DNA of 64,000 nt from Homalodisca vitripennis (GCF_021130785.1 NW_025778911.1:1-64000), one strand, 5' to 3'. Numbered from the stretch's first letter, positions 38,109-50,810 are shown. Program-made: numbers and translations. Notes: generated by a model from the letters alone, not told the origin.

Positions 38109-39420
38109 TGGTAAAGAAAACAAACAGTGTATCAGGAAACTGCTTATGTAGTGATTCGGGAAGTGGCAGACATTTTACCACGTAAGCGTATTGTGCTTTA
38201 CTATGATTAGAACGAATACCAGAGAGTAACATCTGAAACTTTGAATAAAAAACTGTGAATGATATGTGCTGAGTGTGCAAACAATGTATTTGATAGTATA
38301 AAACTGTATGTTAAAAATATTGAAATATAATTAATAATTGACTGCTAATTACTAATATCTTAAATAACTTTTCCAAATAAAACTCCTGCAGTTATTTAAA
38401 ATATTGAAATAAATTAAATAAACCCACGAAAAAGCAGTATTGTAACTATAATTTGTATTTATTTTTAAAAGTTACAGAAATCGCAATATGATATTTGACT
38501 GTAACCCGACAAAATTTACTGTCAATAAATTATTGGGTTTTGTGTTTTTTTAATTTATATATGTTTGTTAAGTAGAATTGTTACGACTGAATAATACAAA
38601 CAGTAAAATGAACGCTGTACATTGGAAAGAATTAAAATATATTTTTAACAGCGTACTTTCAATTTAAACAAGTTATTAAAAAGTAACAATGTTTAGAATA
38701 TTAATGAACAAGAATATTCTTGTTATCAATAATGTTAAATGTTTAAATTTTTTTACTTTCTGACTAGTCCAAAGCATTTTTAGTCAAAAGAATTAAATAA
38801 ACAGTTACAACGCAGTGTAAAGTCTGTTCCAGTCTGTACCTGACGTATATGTTTTGCTATCACTATTTACGTGATGAGATAAAACAAGCGACAGCTTATT
38901 AATATATATTTTACTAAGAACCGAGTACTGCAGAAACAGTGGTGAGTATTTACACATGTTTTGTTATTTTTTATTGTTATTTGTGTTTTGCTTCAGGTTG
39001 ACACTAATAATTTACTGGGGTTTATGTCATTTGGCTATATAACAAACAATAAAAAAATAAATTTGTCACACAACTAAATAATTTGTTTTTCAACCACTAC
39101 ATGTCCCACAGTAGTCAATAAGAGAATTTAAGAAAAACCCTTGACTGTATCCTAGACCTCTATAGCTGAAAAATTTTGACAAGTTTTACCAACTGTTTGA
39201 AGGTTTGTTTGGTTATTGATACTGATAAATACACAAATCGCTTACTATGGTTGATGGTATAGTTATTATTTAGTAATGTTTACTATATTATTAAATATCT
39301 AAAGTGAGCTAATTTAAGTAAAGTGACTCTTGAACTTAGGTCCATTAGCTTTGACTTCAACTTTGGACTTAGTTTATTGGTCGATATTACCACCTACTTC
39401 GTAATTGTTTTTCTAACCTG

Positions 39421-40285
39421 TGAAACCGTACATCGCCGCTCGCACACCCACAGCAAACCATCAGGGAAGCGCGCGCCCATGGTGGCGAACGGGATGCCGG
39501 ATCAAAACTAAACTAGGTAAAAAAAAAGAACACCGTGGTCAGCATACTCAGGTTCATTTACTAAGACACAATATAGGCCTATCTAGTCAATATAAACATA
39601 TAAGTATATATACTATAAATAAAAAAAAAATAAAAAAAAATAAAAAGTGCCTGCAGTAGTATATACCTCAAACAATCCTTATCAGGTGCACCTGCATACA
39701 AAAATTAGAAACGCCATAATTTGAAACAAGAAATGCCAATTCCACCCGTTATCCTTCGGCTAAGGGCGGGCTCCTAATGAAATCCAAGAAATAACTAAAT
39801 AATATCTAAAACTAACTTAAAATTAAATAACAAAATATAAACTATATAAATGGCAACAATAACAATAACAAATAAATAAAGAATATGAGCAGGGTATCAC
39901 AGATGTTGACTAGTAGCAATGTCCATCATGGTGGCCGTCCTTCAGCAGAGCGCAAAAGCGAAGGTTCTCTGCGACCACGCATGATGGAGAGATGACAGCA
40001 GAAAATCAACTCATCTCCTGGACCTCATCAGTGAGGGGCCGTAAACTTAGCCGCACATGTCAGAAGGAGAACAGCTCCGCAAAACTAACAAACACTTAAT
40101 TAAACTAAATTTTAACTTGGAGCTACTCCTAACTTGTACACCACGGCTCGGAGTCTTTGCCACTCTACCGGAAAGGCCAAACGCCTTCAAATGGTCAGTG
40201 GCCTCTGCAGCCAATAAACCACACACACACATACACTATATAAAACACACATGAGCCGGGGAGATATAGGTATTGAACCGGCTCA
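39421..40285 (-). repeat. 3' LTR (865 bp)
   Basis: Plus-strand boundaries TGAAACCGTACATCG...TTGAACCGGCTCA. It matches 45627-46492 with a few substitutions (for example C/T at about 39597) plus length changes in A runs and a CA run. Confidence 0.95.
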
Positions 40286-40304
40286 GACTCCCCCCCCCCA
40301 AAAG
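40286..40304 (-). promoter_or_regulatory. Polypurine tract
   Basis: On the minus strand a run of ten G followed by AGTC abuts the 3' LTR. Such tracts prime plus-strand DNA synthesis in LTR retrotransposons. Confidence 0.8.
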
Positions 40305-40558
40305 GAGGAACTCCCCTCTGTTAATTTCTTCAAAATGAAGAACCAAACGAAATGCCTCTCCCCCAATGGTTGAAGAATTATAAACCGGAAACCCTGAAGT
40401 CTGCAGAAGGTAAAACCAAGAAAATCCAGTTGGAGGCAAGAAATCCCTCCAAGAGTTGCGTGGGTACAAAGAAGAAAACAGGAACCTTGATCAGGAAGAA
40501 GGAGCAGAGGTGATCAGGCCTCTGGACCTAAAACCCTCCCGCACAGACTAAAGAGAAA

Positions 40559-43500
40559 TCACGGATGACTCCGGCAAGGCTTCAGATGGGATATGTGCGC
40601 CTTCCTGAAAATCTTCCCGGACTGAGGATCTCCCAGTCGGGCAGTCACCGGAGTCAGAAACTTTAAGATGCCGTGGGGACCAGTCCACCTGTAGCAAAGT
40701 TTAGCAGCTCTTTTATCCACAGCCGAACTGACTGGGTGAGCCTTGCAGTAAACTAGATCCCCCACCTGGAAGGGATTGGCAATACGACCTCGGTTGTACT
40801 TCCTCCTTACTAACTCCCTAGCCCGAATGAGATTCCGCCTGGCTGCCTCCCAAGTGGCTTTCACATTGGGAGTACCAGGAGGTGGCAGAAGATCGCTAAT
40901 TTTCCAAAGGTTCGCCAAAGGGTTGTTTGGCGGAAAGCCAAATAATAACTCGAAAGGTACCGCCTTGTGACTTTCATGCTGGGCCGTATTAAAGGCAAAT
41001 TGGATCCAAGGTAGTTGTTGATCCCAGGTGGTCTGATTTTCCGCATGAAAGGCAATGAGAGCAGATCGAAGATTGCGATTAAACCGTTCGGCGTGAGAAG
41101 GCTGAGGATAGAAAGGGGAAGTAGTCACATGGCGGATTCCGTGCCCAAAGCACATTCTTTTAAAGATATTGGAGACAAACTGTAACCATTATCGGAAACT
41201 AAGGTGGCGGGGATTCCAAAGTGTTGAAAAAAATGGTTACGAAGTGCTTGCACCGTGAGCTGCGCGGTAGCACTCCGCAATGGGAACAACCAAAACAAAC
41301 TTGGAGAAGGCATCCACACAAACAAGTAGGAACTTATTTCCGGACTTGCTACGCGGGAGAGGCCCAACATAGTCAATGAAAACCTTCTCCAAAGGTTTTT
41401 CCGCCACCTCAGATGACAAAAGACCCAACTTGGTATTTTGAGCGGGTTTGCTTAGCGAGCACAGTTCACAAGAACGTACTCGAGATGCAATATCCCGGTC
41501 CATACCTTTCCAGATGAACTGATCCCTAATCTTCGCGATGGTCTTATGAATTCCTAGATGTCCGCCCACAGGAGAAGAATGAAAATACTGAAAGACCATC
41601 GGTACAAGAAAGCTTGGCAGCACTAACTTAGGTTTTCTCCGCTGCTTGTCACGGCAGCATAGAGCACCTCGGTACAGAAAATAAGGAGGGTGGGCACCTC
41701 CGTTTTTAAGCTCATTGATGATAGCAGTCAGCTCGGGATCCTTAAGTTGGTGTGGAACAATGTCCGAAAATGCCAGAGGAAAGTCTAGGAGCACGCCACA
41801 ACATGGCGGCTCTGATAAATTCTGGTGGTCGTTGGGTAAGTGATACATGCGTGACAGAGTGTCCGCTATGATATTTTGGGTGCCTCGCACGTGCTGCACT
41901 GTGAACTTAAGGGCAGAAATTTGGACTACCCAGCGACCAATCTTCCCGAGCTGACGGGGGTGGGCAAGGAGCCAAGAAAGTGCCTGGTTGTCGGTTTCCA
42001 ACAAAAATTCTTTATGTTCTAGGTAACGCCTGAACTTATTAATTCCAAACACGACAGCCAAACATTCCAGCTCATAAACAGAACAACTCTTCTTCTCACA
42101 AGGGGTTAACGTGCGTGAAGCATAAGCTATGGGCTGCCGGATACCATCTACTTCTTGCGATAAAACAGCAGCAACGGCTAAGGAGGAAGCATCAGTTTGC
42201 AAGACGAACTTACGACTGAAATCAGGCATAGCCAAGACTGGAGGCTGCATCACTGCCTCTTTCAGCTGCTCAAAAGCAGTCTGTTGCGCTTCACCCCACT
42301 CAAACTTGGCACCCTTTTTCCTAAGAGAGTTCAGAGGGGCCGCCACTTCAGCAACATTGGGGATGAAACGACGATACAAATTTATCATTCCCACAAAACG
42401 GGCAATCCCCTTGGCATCCTTAGGAGGAGGAAACTCCCTGATTGCCTGGGTTCTCTCTGGATCAATACAAACACCTCGAGAAGAGACAAGATGACCCAGA
42501 AACGATATTTCAGGCTGAGCAAAACTCACCTTTTCAGGATTGACGGTAAGGCCAGACTCTCGCAGCCTAGTTAGAACTTCCTCTAGATGAGTCAAGTGCT
42601 CCTCATAACTCTCACTGTACACAAGCAGGTCATCCAGATAGTTGAACACGAACTTAAATTTGACATCATGAAAGATAGAATCCAGGAGTCTGGTGAGTGT
42701 CTGGGCCCGCACAGCCAAGCCCATTGGCACTCGGGTGAACTGGTACAAATTCCAAGGCACACAAAAGGCAGTGAGAGGTCGAGACTCGTGTTTTAGAGGA
42801 ATCTGATGATATGCCTGATTAAGATCAAAAATGGAGAAATACTTGGCCTTACCAAACCAGTCGAAAGCAGAATGCAAATCGGGGAGAGGCACGGAGTCAA
42901 TTTCTATCTGAGCATTGAGCTTTCGATAATCCAGGACCAATCTGGACTTCCCATTAGGTTTCGGCACTAGAAACGCTGGACTGGAAAAATTTGAGCAAGA
43001 CGGCTCGATTACCCCACTCTTAAGTAAATCATCAATCATATTTCTCAGAATTTCCATCTTGGGCGGAGCAAGCTTATATGGATGGGAACGTACAGGACGG
43101 GTGTCTGTAAGACGAATCTCGTATTCCAAGAGATTGGTCGTGCCCAGTTTGTCAGTTAGGACTTCAGGAAAACTGGAACAAATCTGCCTTATGTCCTCAG
43201 CCTCTTTCGGCGTAAGATGTCCTAGTTGGTCAGGAGGAGTCAAGCTCTTATCTTCCATCTCTAAGGCAGCAGTCCCACGAGACTCGACATCTGAAAAGGG
43301 AACGAGCACCCGCCTGGCGAAAGCAAAGAAAACATGACTGGAGGCCAAATCCAAAATCATGCCAGTTTTTCCGATAAAATCTGCTCCCAAGATGAAAGGA
43401 AAAGTCAGGTCCTTAGCCACCAAAAAGCTCCAATCCCAAGAGAAATAATTAATTTTGATGTGAATCTGCACTACAGATAATAGGTAAAGGTGTGTGCGTG

Positions 43501-43884
43501 AAGCAGTCCAGCAGATAAGTGAACTAGGCTCAACCTGCCGTATTAGCCCAGAGGATTTTAGATCTTCAAAAAACGACAAAGAAATCAGACTGCGTGGTGA
43601 CCCAGAATCAACCAGGGCCTTCTGCACCACATTCCCCACAAGTACATCCAGTTGTGGGCAGGTTGAGCGGGCAGCCCTTACTCCCTGCGCAGCCAGAGCA
43701 GCAACCTCCCCTCTCGGCCAACGATGATAACTGTCCCCAAGTCTATTTCTTTCTGTTTTCTTTCTGTTCTGCATTAAACCAGCTACCCCTTTACCATCAA
43801 AATCAGGTACATATTTGCCCTCAAAATTACCTTTACGGCACGAGTCGGGCTTACTCGTCCGCAAGCTTACTAGTTTTTTTTTTT
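40559..43884 (-). pseudogene. Gypsy pol polyprotein (PR-RT-RNase H-IN), two frame breaks
   Basis: Enzymes for maturation, reverse transcription and integration. There is no ATG: the frame is entered from gag through the frameshift site at 43873. Domains in order: aspartic protease (LVDSGSPRSLI, about 43600); RT with LVLDYRKLN, FSIFDLNQAYHQIPL and catalytic YLDD (about 42630); RNase H with LQTDASSLAVAAVLSQE and ETDNQALSWL; integrase zinc finger with H-x-H...CELC spacing (about 41440-41590); and integrase core. The first core Asp lies in VFIDYVGPLP (about 41360-41390). The frame breaks near 41280, the second Asp is in LVSDNG, a second break follows near 41165, and the Glu is in SHAERFNRNLRSAL. 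The C-terminus carries a GPF/Y-like region (WTGPHGILKFLTPVTARL). Stop at 40559-40561. The two breaks inactivate integrase unless they are sequencing errors. Confidence 0.92.
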
Positions 43885-43887
43885 TTT
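43840..43887 (-). promoter_or_regulatory. gag-pol -1 ribosomal frameshift signal
   Basis: On the minus strand a run of 14 A ends in AAC, giving A_AAA_AAC in the gag frame immediately before the gag TAG (43870-43872). The pol frame is -1 relative to gag and has a TAA just upstream of the A run, so pol can be entered only here. After an 11-nt spacer comes an inverted repeat, CGGACGAGT / ACTCGTGCCG, with loop AAGCCCG and one bulged G, predicting a ~9-bp stem. The slippery heptamer X_XXY_YYZ followed by structure is the established design for -1 frameshifting. Confidence 0.8.
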
Positions 43888-45154
43888 ATTAAGTGGACAA
43901 AACGGTCTAATATGTCCCACTTGCTTGCAGCCATAACAGGTAGGAGGCTGCCTACGGGAAGGAGCAGCTGCCGGCTCAGACTGCACCGGAGCATGGACCG
44001 GCCCCGGAGGCAAGTGAGGAAGATGCCTCGACATGGCCTCCCTTTGATCATCCGCATCCTGAACCCCTCTAGAGATGATGGAGAGGCGGTCCAAATCCGC
44101 AAAAGATGCGGGACGGCTACAAAAAATCAAACGGGAGCGTTCTTCAGGTTTAATGCCCTCCAAAATAAGGCTCACCAAACTCCGTTTCGCTCAAGCTCAA
44201 GCGCAACACCCGGGCTACATCCCGTATCTCCCCGACAAAATGGCTCAACGTCTCGTCTGGTGCCTGAGGACGATAAACGCGTTCCACCCGCAAGCGCTCC
44301 CTAACCCGAGCAGGTACAAAGAACTCCAAGATCTCGGCGTGGAACTGGTCAAAGGTGGCACCTCTCTTAAGGCAGTCTAGAAGGCGATCAAAAAGCGGCC
44401 TTAAGGAAAACTGCGCTAAAATCTGCATAAGCATGGCATCTGTCATACCAGGAAATTCTCTTAGCTTAAAAACTTCCAGAAGGAAATGGATAAGTAAATT
44501 AGTGTCAAGCCCATCAACTCTGGGGAAGTGTTGTAAAACACTCCCCAAAGGATGGGGCAGTTTGCCAAAGCTAGAAAAGGAAGGCACAACTATAGATGAT
44601 GCCTCACCAGCCGCTTCAGGAGGGCCACTACCCATCGGAGACATAGTAACTCTGGGAGGCTCGAAAGAAAGAGCCGGAGGATGGTTAGCAAAAGTAATGG
44701 TAGTGGGAACCTCCGTTGGAGTGACAGCGGTAAATAGTACCCCCTTCTCTTTCACCGAGCGCACCTCACTCAAACCATCTAAGGCTTGTTTTAATTTGTT
44801 ACTGGCCGAAAAAGCCCAACTTTTAATATCAGAGTCTAAACTAGGAGCTGACATAAGTAAAACTATTCTGTCACGCCAATGTAAAAGCTGAGATGCCAAT
44901 CTAGCCTTTGCTGACCCGGACATGGGAAGTGACTCAAAATTAATATCGTCTTCTAATTCCTCCATTCGGGTTTTACAAAATTCAAATTCTGTGTTAATTT
45001 GGAACTCTGCATTCCAGCTGCGGTCCAACGCTATACAAGCCCGTAATTGAGCCCTTAATGCCCTCACATCTCCCTCGGGCTTCTGTCCTCTCGCCAGGAC
45101 CTCAAAAACCAACTCGGGCTTGCGTAGATGTTCAGGCACCAGGGAAAACGCCAT
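43870..45154 (-). pseudogene. Gypsy gag with CCHC zinc knuckle, one frame break
   Basis: Structural protein of the retrotransposon particle. The best start is ATG at 45152-45154 (MAFSLVPEHLRKPELVFEVL); an upstream TTG extension is not credible. The capsid-like region (FPRVDGLDTNLLIHFLLEVF onward, about 44290-44500) has the helical pattern of gypsy Gag. A one-base break near 44165-44178 separates it from the nucleocapsid part, which contains CYGCKQVGHIRPFC, a C-x2-C-x4-H-x4-C knuckle at about 43905-43950. It ends NKKKKN at TAG 43870-43872, inside the frameshift signal. The A14 run just before the stop is itself a hot spot for sequencing error. Confidence 0.9.
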
Positions 45155-45472
45155 ACCAAACAATTAAGACAAATAAATACAACAATAAACAACAAAGCGT
45201 ACGCAACAATTACTTAGTAACCTAAGTGGACTCAACTCACAAAAGGCTTACACTGACGAGGTCCAAGTGAAGAACTTAATACCTGCTACCTAATAGAAGG
45301 ATACCCTGCAAATATACACTAACCACAACCTACAAACACAGAAGCAATAAATATAACAAAACAACACATTGATAGGGGAGAAGTAGAGTACAGTTAGATA
45401 AATTTAGCGGTTAAGCAATTTAGAGTCCCTTGCTCCCTGCAAAGGGTAAGTCTGCAGGAAGCAAGACACTAA

Positions 45473-45529
45473 ACCAATTCCACCCGGTATCCTGTGCTAG
45501 GGCGAGCTCCTAATGAAAAAAAGTTGTGT
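45473..45529 (-). repeat. Leader copy of an LTR-internal sequence block
   Basis: CCAATTCCACCCGGTATCCT then GGGCGAGCTCCTAATGAAA resembles the LTR block at 39735-39782 (and its copy in the other LTR), though the leader lies outside the LTR. It could be a duplicated RNA element used twice on the genomic transcript. Confidence 0.6.
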
Positions 45530-45609
45530 ACTCTAACCTCCCCCTACCTAACACTAACCTACACCAACAAACAAAACCAGAACTGAGAGACAGCTGAGAG
45601 AGCAGCTAA

Positions 45610-45625
45610 CCACGCTCTGCTACCA
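45610..45625 (-). promoter_or_regulatory. Primer-binding site for initiator tRNA-Met
   Basis: One base after the 5' LTR the minus strand reads TGGTAGCAGAGCGTGG. Its first 11 bases are complementary to the ...CUCUGCUACCA end of eukaryotic initiator tRNA-Met, with further partial pairing to 14 of 16. Identification rests on general knowledge of the tRNA's conserved acceptor stem. Confidence 0.8.
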
Positions 45626-45626
45626 T

Positions 45627-46492
45627 TGAAACCGTACATCGCCGCTCGCACACCCACAGCAAACCATCAGGGAAGCGCGCGCCCATGGTGGCGAACGGGA
45701 TGCCGGATCAAAACTAAACTAGGTAAAAAAAAGAACACCGTGGTCAGCATACTCAGGTTCATTTACTAAGACACAATATAGGCCTATCTAGTCAATATAA
45801 ATATATAAGTATATATACTATAAATTAAAAAAAAAAAATAAAAAAAAAATAAAAAGTGCCTGCAGTAGTATATACCTCAAACAATCCTTATCAGGTGCAC
45901 CTGCATACAAAAATTAGAAACGCCATAATTTGAAACAAGAAATGCCAATTCCACCCGGTATCCTTCGGCTAAGGGCGGGCTCCTAATGAAATCCAAGAAA
46001 TAACTAAATAATATCTAAAACTAACTTAAAATTAAATAACAAAATATAAACTATATAAATGGCAACAATAACAATAACAAATAAATAAAGAATATGAGCA
46101 GGGTATCACAGATGTTGACTAGTAGCAATGTCCATCATGGTGGCCGTCCTTCAGCAGAGCGCAAAAGCGAAGGTTCTCTGCGACCACGCATGATGGAGAG
46201 ATGACAGCAGAAAATCAACTCATCTCCTGGACCTCATCAGTGAGGGGCCGTAAACTTAGCCGCACATGTCAGAAGGAGAACAGCTCCGCAAAACTAACAA
46301 ACACTTAATTAAACTAAATTTTAACTTGGAGCTACTCCTAACTTGTACACCACGGCTCGGAGTCTTTGCCACTCTACCGGAAAGGCCAAACGCCTTCAAA
46401 TGGTCAGTGGCCTCTGCAGCCAATAAACCACACACACATACACTATATAAAACACACATGAGCCGGGGAGATATAGGTATTGAACCGGCTCA
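45627..46492 (-). repeat. 5' LTR (866 bp)
   Basis: Same boundaries and content as 39421-40285; it abuts the primer-binding site. Carries a TATATAAAA-type stretch at about 46443-46451. Confidence 0.95.
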
Positions 46493-46496
46493 CCTG

Positions 46497-49400
46497 TACA
46501 AAATAAGATTGCTTTATAGAAGTTTCTAACTTATTGCATACAAACGGATGAAGTTCCGAAAAAAAATTAAAATGTATTCGTTTGAAATAGTATGGATTTA
46601 ATTGTTTACAATTTATAGCCTTTATTTGTTGTCGGACCCTTTCGTTTCAAAAAAAATTTCCCAACAATTTTGTTGGATGATTCGGTATTATCGACTAACA
46701 TCAGATCGACTGTATCACTCCCTATGCAATAAATTGAGGTCATTATAAATCATTCCGGTGACAAGAAGAATTATCTATTTGTTGCATTATGTTACTGTGT
46801 GAAATATGTTAAGAAAAAAAACACAAATATTAATATATATTCAATATCAGAAATTAAAGATGCGTGGTCCTGAGACCGCAACCGCATCTATCTATAAATC
46901 AAAATGGTCTGACCGACGAATTAATAAAAAAATGTATAGCATATACGTTTTTTTATCCAAATTTTATTAGAGTGTAAGGTTACAAGAAATTTCAGCTTCA
47001 TGGTAAATTAGTATAATTAATTACACAGAATGGATAGGTTAATTTAAAAAGAGGAGTTATTTTACGCCCGTGGCCCAACTATAGAGAATTTTATAAGTGG
47101 AACCAGAGTAGAAATTTACTGTTAGGGCACTAAATTAATTTGGAAACGTAACTGGGCATGATTATAAAACCTATTTAATAGGAAACGACCGCCTTTGACT
47201 ACGGCCAGAAAGGCGGCTTAGTACCGCTACTTGTCCGACTACTTACGACCAAAATAAAAGTGGTAATCGCTAAAAGAGCACATAATCGTTTAGACAAATT
47301 TTTTTTGCAAATTGTATTATACTTGCATTTTTATTGCTTCCTTAAAAAATAAGAGCAGAATTGGATACAGTTCATATAATATTTCTAAGGTCCATAGTTA
47401 TTACTTACAGCGTTTAACAAACGTTAATGCTACATTATCAACAAATTAATTTTAATCTTTAAAATTCTTTTAATCATAAGTAACAGTGTACTTCCTCATA
47501 AAATAATGTATACAAGTTGCTTAAGTTGCTTGCGATTTAAATTGTAACCTTAAAAAAGTTGATTTTAAAAATAAAGGATGCCTTGATTATTCAATTTCAA
47601 TATTTGATGTACGGCGCGGCGTGTGTGGATCATGTGACTCTTGCAATTGGTTTCCAATTTACAGGAGATTAACAAAAGCACTGTTGTATCATCACGTAAT
47701 CTCGCTGTAAAGCACCTTTTACAAGTAACGTTGAATTTATAGGTGGTTATTCCATTTGGCTTTTTCTTAATTTAAAAAAGTGAGCAGGATAAACCCCACA
47801 ACATTTAGGACATAATTAAATATACTGTAAAATATCTCCAAAAAGACAGCTTCTTATCTCATATTTCCTTATAATAGGGAATCGGGGCTTCTCGTATTAA
47901 GTCTATACTAGATATATGCAGCGAGATTAGTAAAAATAGCATTCAATTATTGCACTACATTTTCTTCATATGGATTCAGTAGATTTAACTATTCAGTTAA
48001 GAGAGTTTGGTAACAATTTTAATTTAATAATATTTAATTGAGCATTTTTTGTAAAGATTTATAAGAAATATATCTGTATAACGTATTGCTGTAGATTATA
48101 TGTAAACGGATTATTTTTTGTAGTATAATGCATTTCAAATGACGGTAACTTTTCATTTATAGTAAATTTCAATATTCTCTATTATATATACAAGTCTACA
48201 GTTTGAAGTTATTTCGGCGTTACTAAAACTGTTGTAATACAACTGTGTTAAATAGTGTTGATGTTAACTACGAATATTTGCAATATATCATAAACGTGTA
48301 AACGTGTATTACAAAACGTGTAAACAAGTAAACATGGTCGGGGATAAATGGTGCACCCATGTTGGTTGTGAGAGCCGTAATTAATTAATATTGTTTTGAT
48401 GTTTTCAGTGTAACAATTTATAATCTAAGTTGACAACTAGGAGTCACACTCGATAGCCGTGTTCCATGGTAATAACCATATATTAGAAGTGAAGAAAATA
48501 TAATTTAAATAATTATATACCTGTGAATATTTTATTTGTATTTAAAAATTTGATAAGATTCACAATTTCAAAAATAAATTAACAGCAGAAGTAGTATAAC
48601 AACAGACAAAGACTTTAATGAGGGTTATTAACAACTGAAAGCAAAAATAATAAACTAAAAAAAAAACAAAAATAATGGAAGACAAGAAAACATACAACAT
48701 AAACATTTTAGATTTATAGAACATAAAATAACTCAGCAATAGACTGTTCTGTACACATCATTCAAAACAATAGTAGGCAAACTTCCCTTGAATCCGGTGA
48801 GGGAAGAAAGAACAGAAAAATTTGACTTCTTCGCAGATGTCATTACCAGTTCTCAGAAACCTTGGAAACCGTGCAATGGTTGTGGTAGTTAGTCGAATGA
48901 TAATGCCTGCCGAACAGCTGATGGTAACTGATCCTACGAGGAACATGAAGATCCCCCTGAAGAATTATCTCTGGATTGTCAATAGTTTGATAGGAAGACT
49001 ATTTCCATCATCGTTCTTCGCTTTGCAAGTGAAGGATGCTGACGGCTGCATTGAATGTCCTGAACATCCACATCCCTGCAGTGGAAGGTTAGAAGGGTAG
49101 ACTCCAAGGCGGGGAAAGTCATTAAAAAAGTCGAACATGAGGAGCAACAAATTCACCGTAGAACCTGAGTGGACCAGCAGAAATCATGGACCGTTCGAGG
49201 AATCAATATTCTTTAGAATTCTCTCCACCTCAGTAGCATATATGTGTGTGGAAGAGATGTTAACATTAGTGTCATATGAGTAATTAGGGGCTGTAGCAGA
49301 CGGAGTTGCATATATGGAAGATAAATCAGAAAACATCTCATACATGGACCTAATCTAGATAAAGGCTATTAGGTATTAGTAATGTCTTATTAATGTTTCG

Positions 49401-49555
49401 CACATAGCTCTAGAAAATATTAGGGCTAGATTTTAGGCTTTATTGATTGACATTCCTTAAATAACCTCTTGCATTGGTTACGAACTTGTAATTTTCCAAA
49501 CTTAAGGTTCTTTGTACCGAGTATGAAGCTCCTTTTTTCTTATACATAAAAATAA
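46497..49555. other. AT-rich spacer, no gene recognised
   Basis: No transposon end or gene recognised. A patch at about 48780-49250 is less AT-rich and has two short minus-strand open frames (48758-48946 with a hydrophobic start, 48965-49156). They do not join into a known protein. An old pseudogene is possible. Confidence 0.45.
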
Positions 49556-49950
49556 TAAATAAATAAAAATGTCTTTTTATTAGAGCGTTTCTAAGTATAC
49601 AAACTTCTTTACAGAACAACTCAAGTCAATTCTACAACATAGGAAAAATACTATAATTTAAATTAAGCTAACATTAAATACTACATACAAATAAATCATT
49701 GAAACAACCTTGGAACAAAATCTCCTCACATAATTTAGTTTTAATACTTTTCTTAAATGAAGCTAAGTTGACTAGACTTTTGAGGCAATCGGGAAGGCCG
49801 TTGTACAATTTTGGCCCGAAATAGGAGAAACTCTTCCTTCCGAGCTCTAAATTTACTCTAGGAAGATGAAGACTTCCTCCGTGACGGGAGACCCTTTGTG
49901 ACACTTGATCCCGATACAGTAGTCTCTCCTTAAGGTACTCCTACTGTAAA
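49556..49950 (-). mobile_element. 3' fragment of a non-LTR retrotransposon (RT C-terminal tail)
   Basis: The minus strand encodes EYLKERLLYRDQVSQR, RHGGSLHLPRVNLELGRKSF, then PKLYNGLPDCLKSLVNLASF and FKKSIKTKL (49674-49950). This is the conserved C-terminal region that follows RT in Jockey/CR1-type LINEs; the equivalent part of the 17581-19310 element is PKIFNWLPIEN. No RT core is present, so the copy is strongly 5'-truncated. A short 3' UTR ends in an iterated TTTATTTATTATTTT tail at 49556-49582. Confidence 0.7.
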
Positions 49951-50059
49951 TATATTTGCATTGCTCTTAACGTAAACATTGATTGTAATGTGAAAAACGT
50001 AGAAAAAGTAATTTGTATGCAAACTTGAGTACTGTCAAACGACATCTTAAAAGATTAAA

Positions 50060-50330
50060 ATAGTAACGATGTAACGAGAGTACTTTGTTAGATTTATCGA
50101 TAAGACTTTTGTTATACTTTGTCTGGTCGGTTGTGACAGTTTATTTATAGATAAACAAGAACGAGTTTGATGATGGCACATGTCACTCTATATAATTTAT
50201 CTAAATGTTATTTAAGCCTGCATTCATTAAGCTGCAAAAAATAACTTGTGTCTACCTAGAGGCTTTAAGGATTTCTTTTCTCTCTAATTGTCGTCTGTCT
50301 GTCTGTCTATCTGTTTGCAATCACGATACG
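50060..50330. repeat. Dispersed repeat with (GTCT)n core
   Basis: The block AAGACTTTTGTTA...GACAGTTTATTTATAGATAA...GAGTTTGATGATGGCAC resembles 26230-26430. It ends in GTCTGTCTGTCTGTCTATCTG (about 50292-50312), the complement of the GACA cores at 1.3-2.6 kb. Confidence 0.45.
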
Positions 50331-50398
50331 TAATATGGCGTACTCCCACCTTGTAATCAACAAAGAGTAGGAGTCCTGTCTACTTCATTGCAGACTAA

Positions 50399-50808
<410 letters not shown>

Positions 50809-50810
<2 letters not shown>

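Larger units (their letters stand above)
37318..39416. other. AT-rich spacer with simple repeats
   Basis: No gene recognised. It holds a TA microsatellite, a possible LINE tail and a 14-bp minisatellite, listed separately. The sequence just before the gypsy element (39320-39416) has no feature I can name. Confidence 0.5.
39421..46492 (-). mobile_element. Young Ty3/gypsy-type LTR retrotransposon, minus strand
   Basis: A 7,072 bp element bounded by two near-identical LTRs with TG...CA ends and flanked by the 4-bp direct repeat CCTG (39417-39420 and 46493-46496). On the minus strand: 5' LTR (46492-45627), primer-binding site, about 450 bp leader, gag, -1 frameshift site, pol in the order protease-RT-RNase H-integrase (the gypsy order), polypurine tract and 3' LTR (40285-39421). 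No envelope gene fits in the 270 bp between the pol stop and the 3' LTR. The LTRs differ by only a few substitutions, so insertion is recent, yet gag and pol carry frame breaks. Confidence 0.95.

Noticed and set aside
40286..40558. A possible envelope gene downstream of pol
   Set aside because: Only about 270 bp lies between the pol stop and the 3' LTR, with no suitable frame.
42129..44891. Plus-strand open frames of 70-236 codons across 42-45 kb
   Set aside because: Antisense shadows of gypsy gag-pol; no domain on that strand.
40047..46529. Pair of near-identical open frames at 40.05 and 46.26 kb
   Set aside because: They lie inside the two LTRs, so identity reflects the LTR copies, not a duplicated gene.
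48758..49156. Two minus-strand open frames with a hydrophobic segment
   Set aside because: They do not join in frame or resemble a family I know; perhaps an old pseudogene, but not callable.
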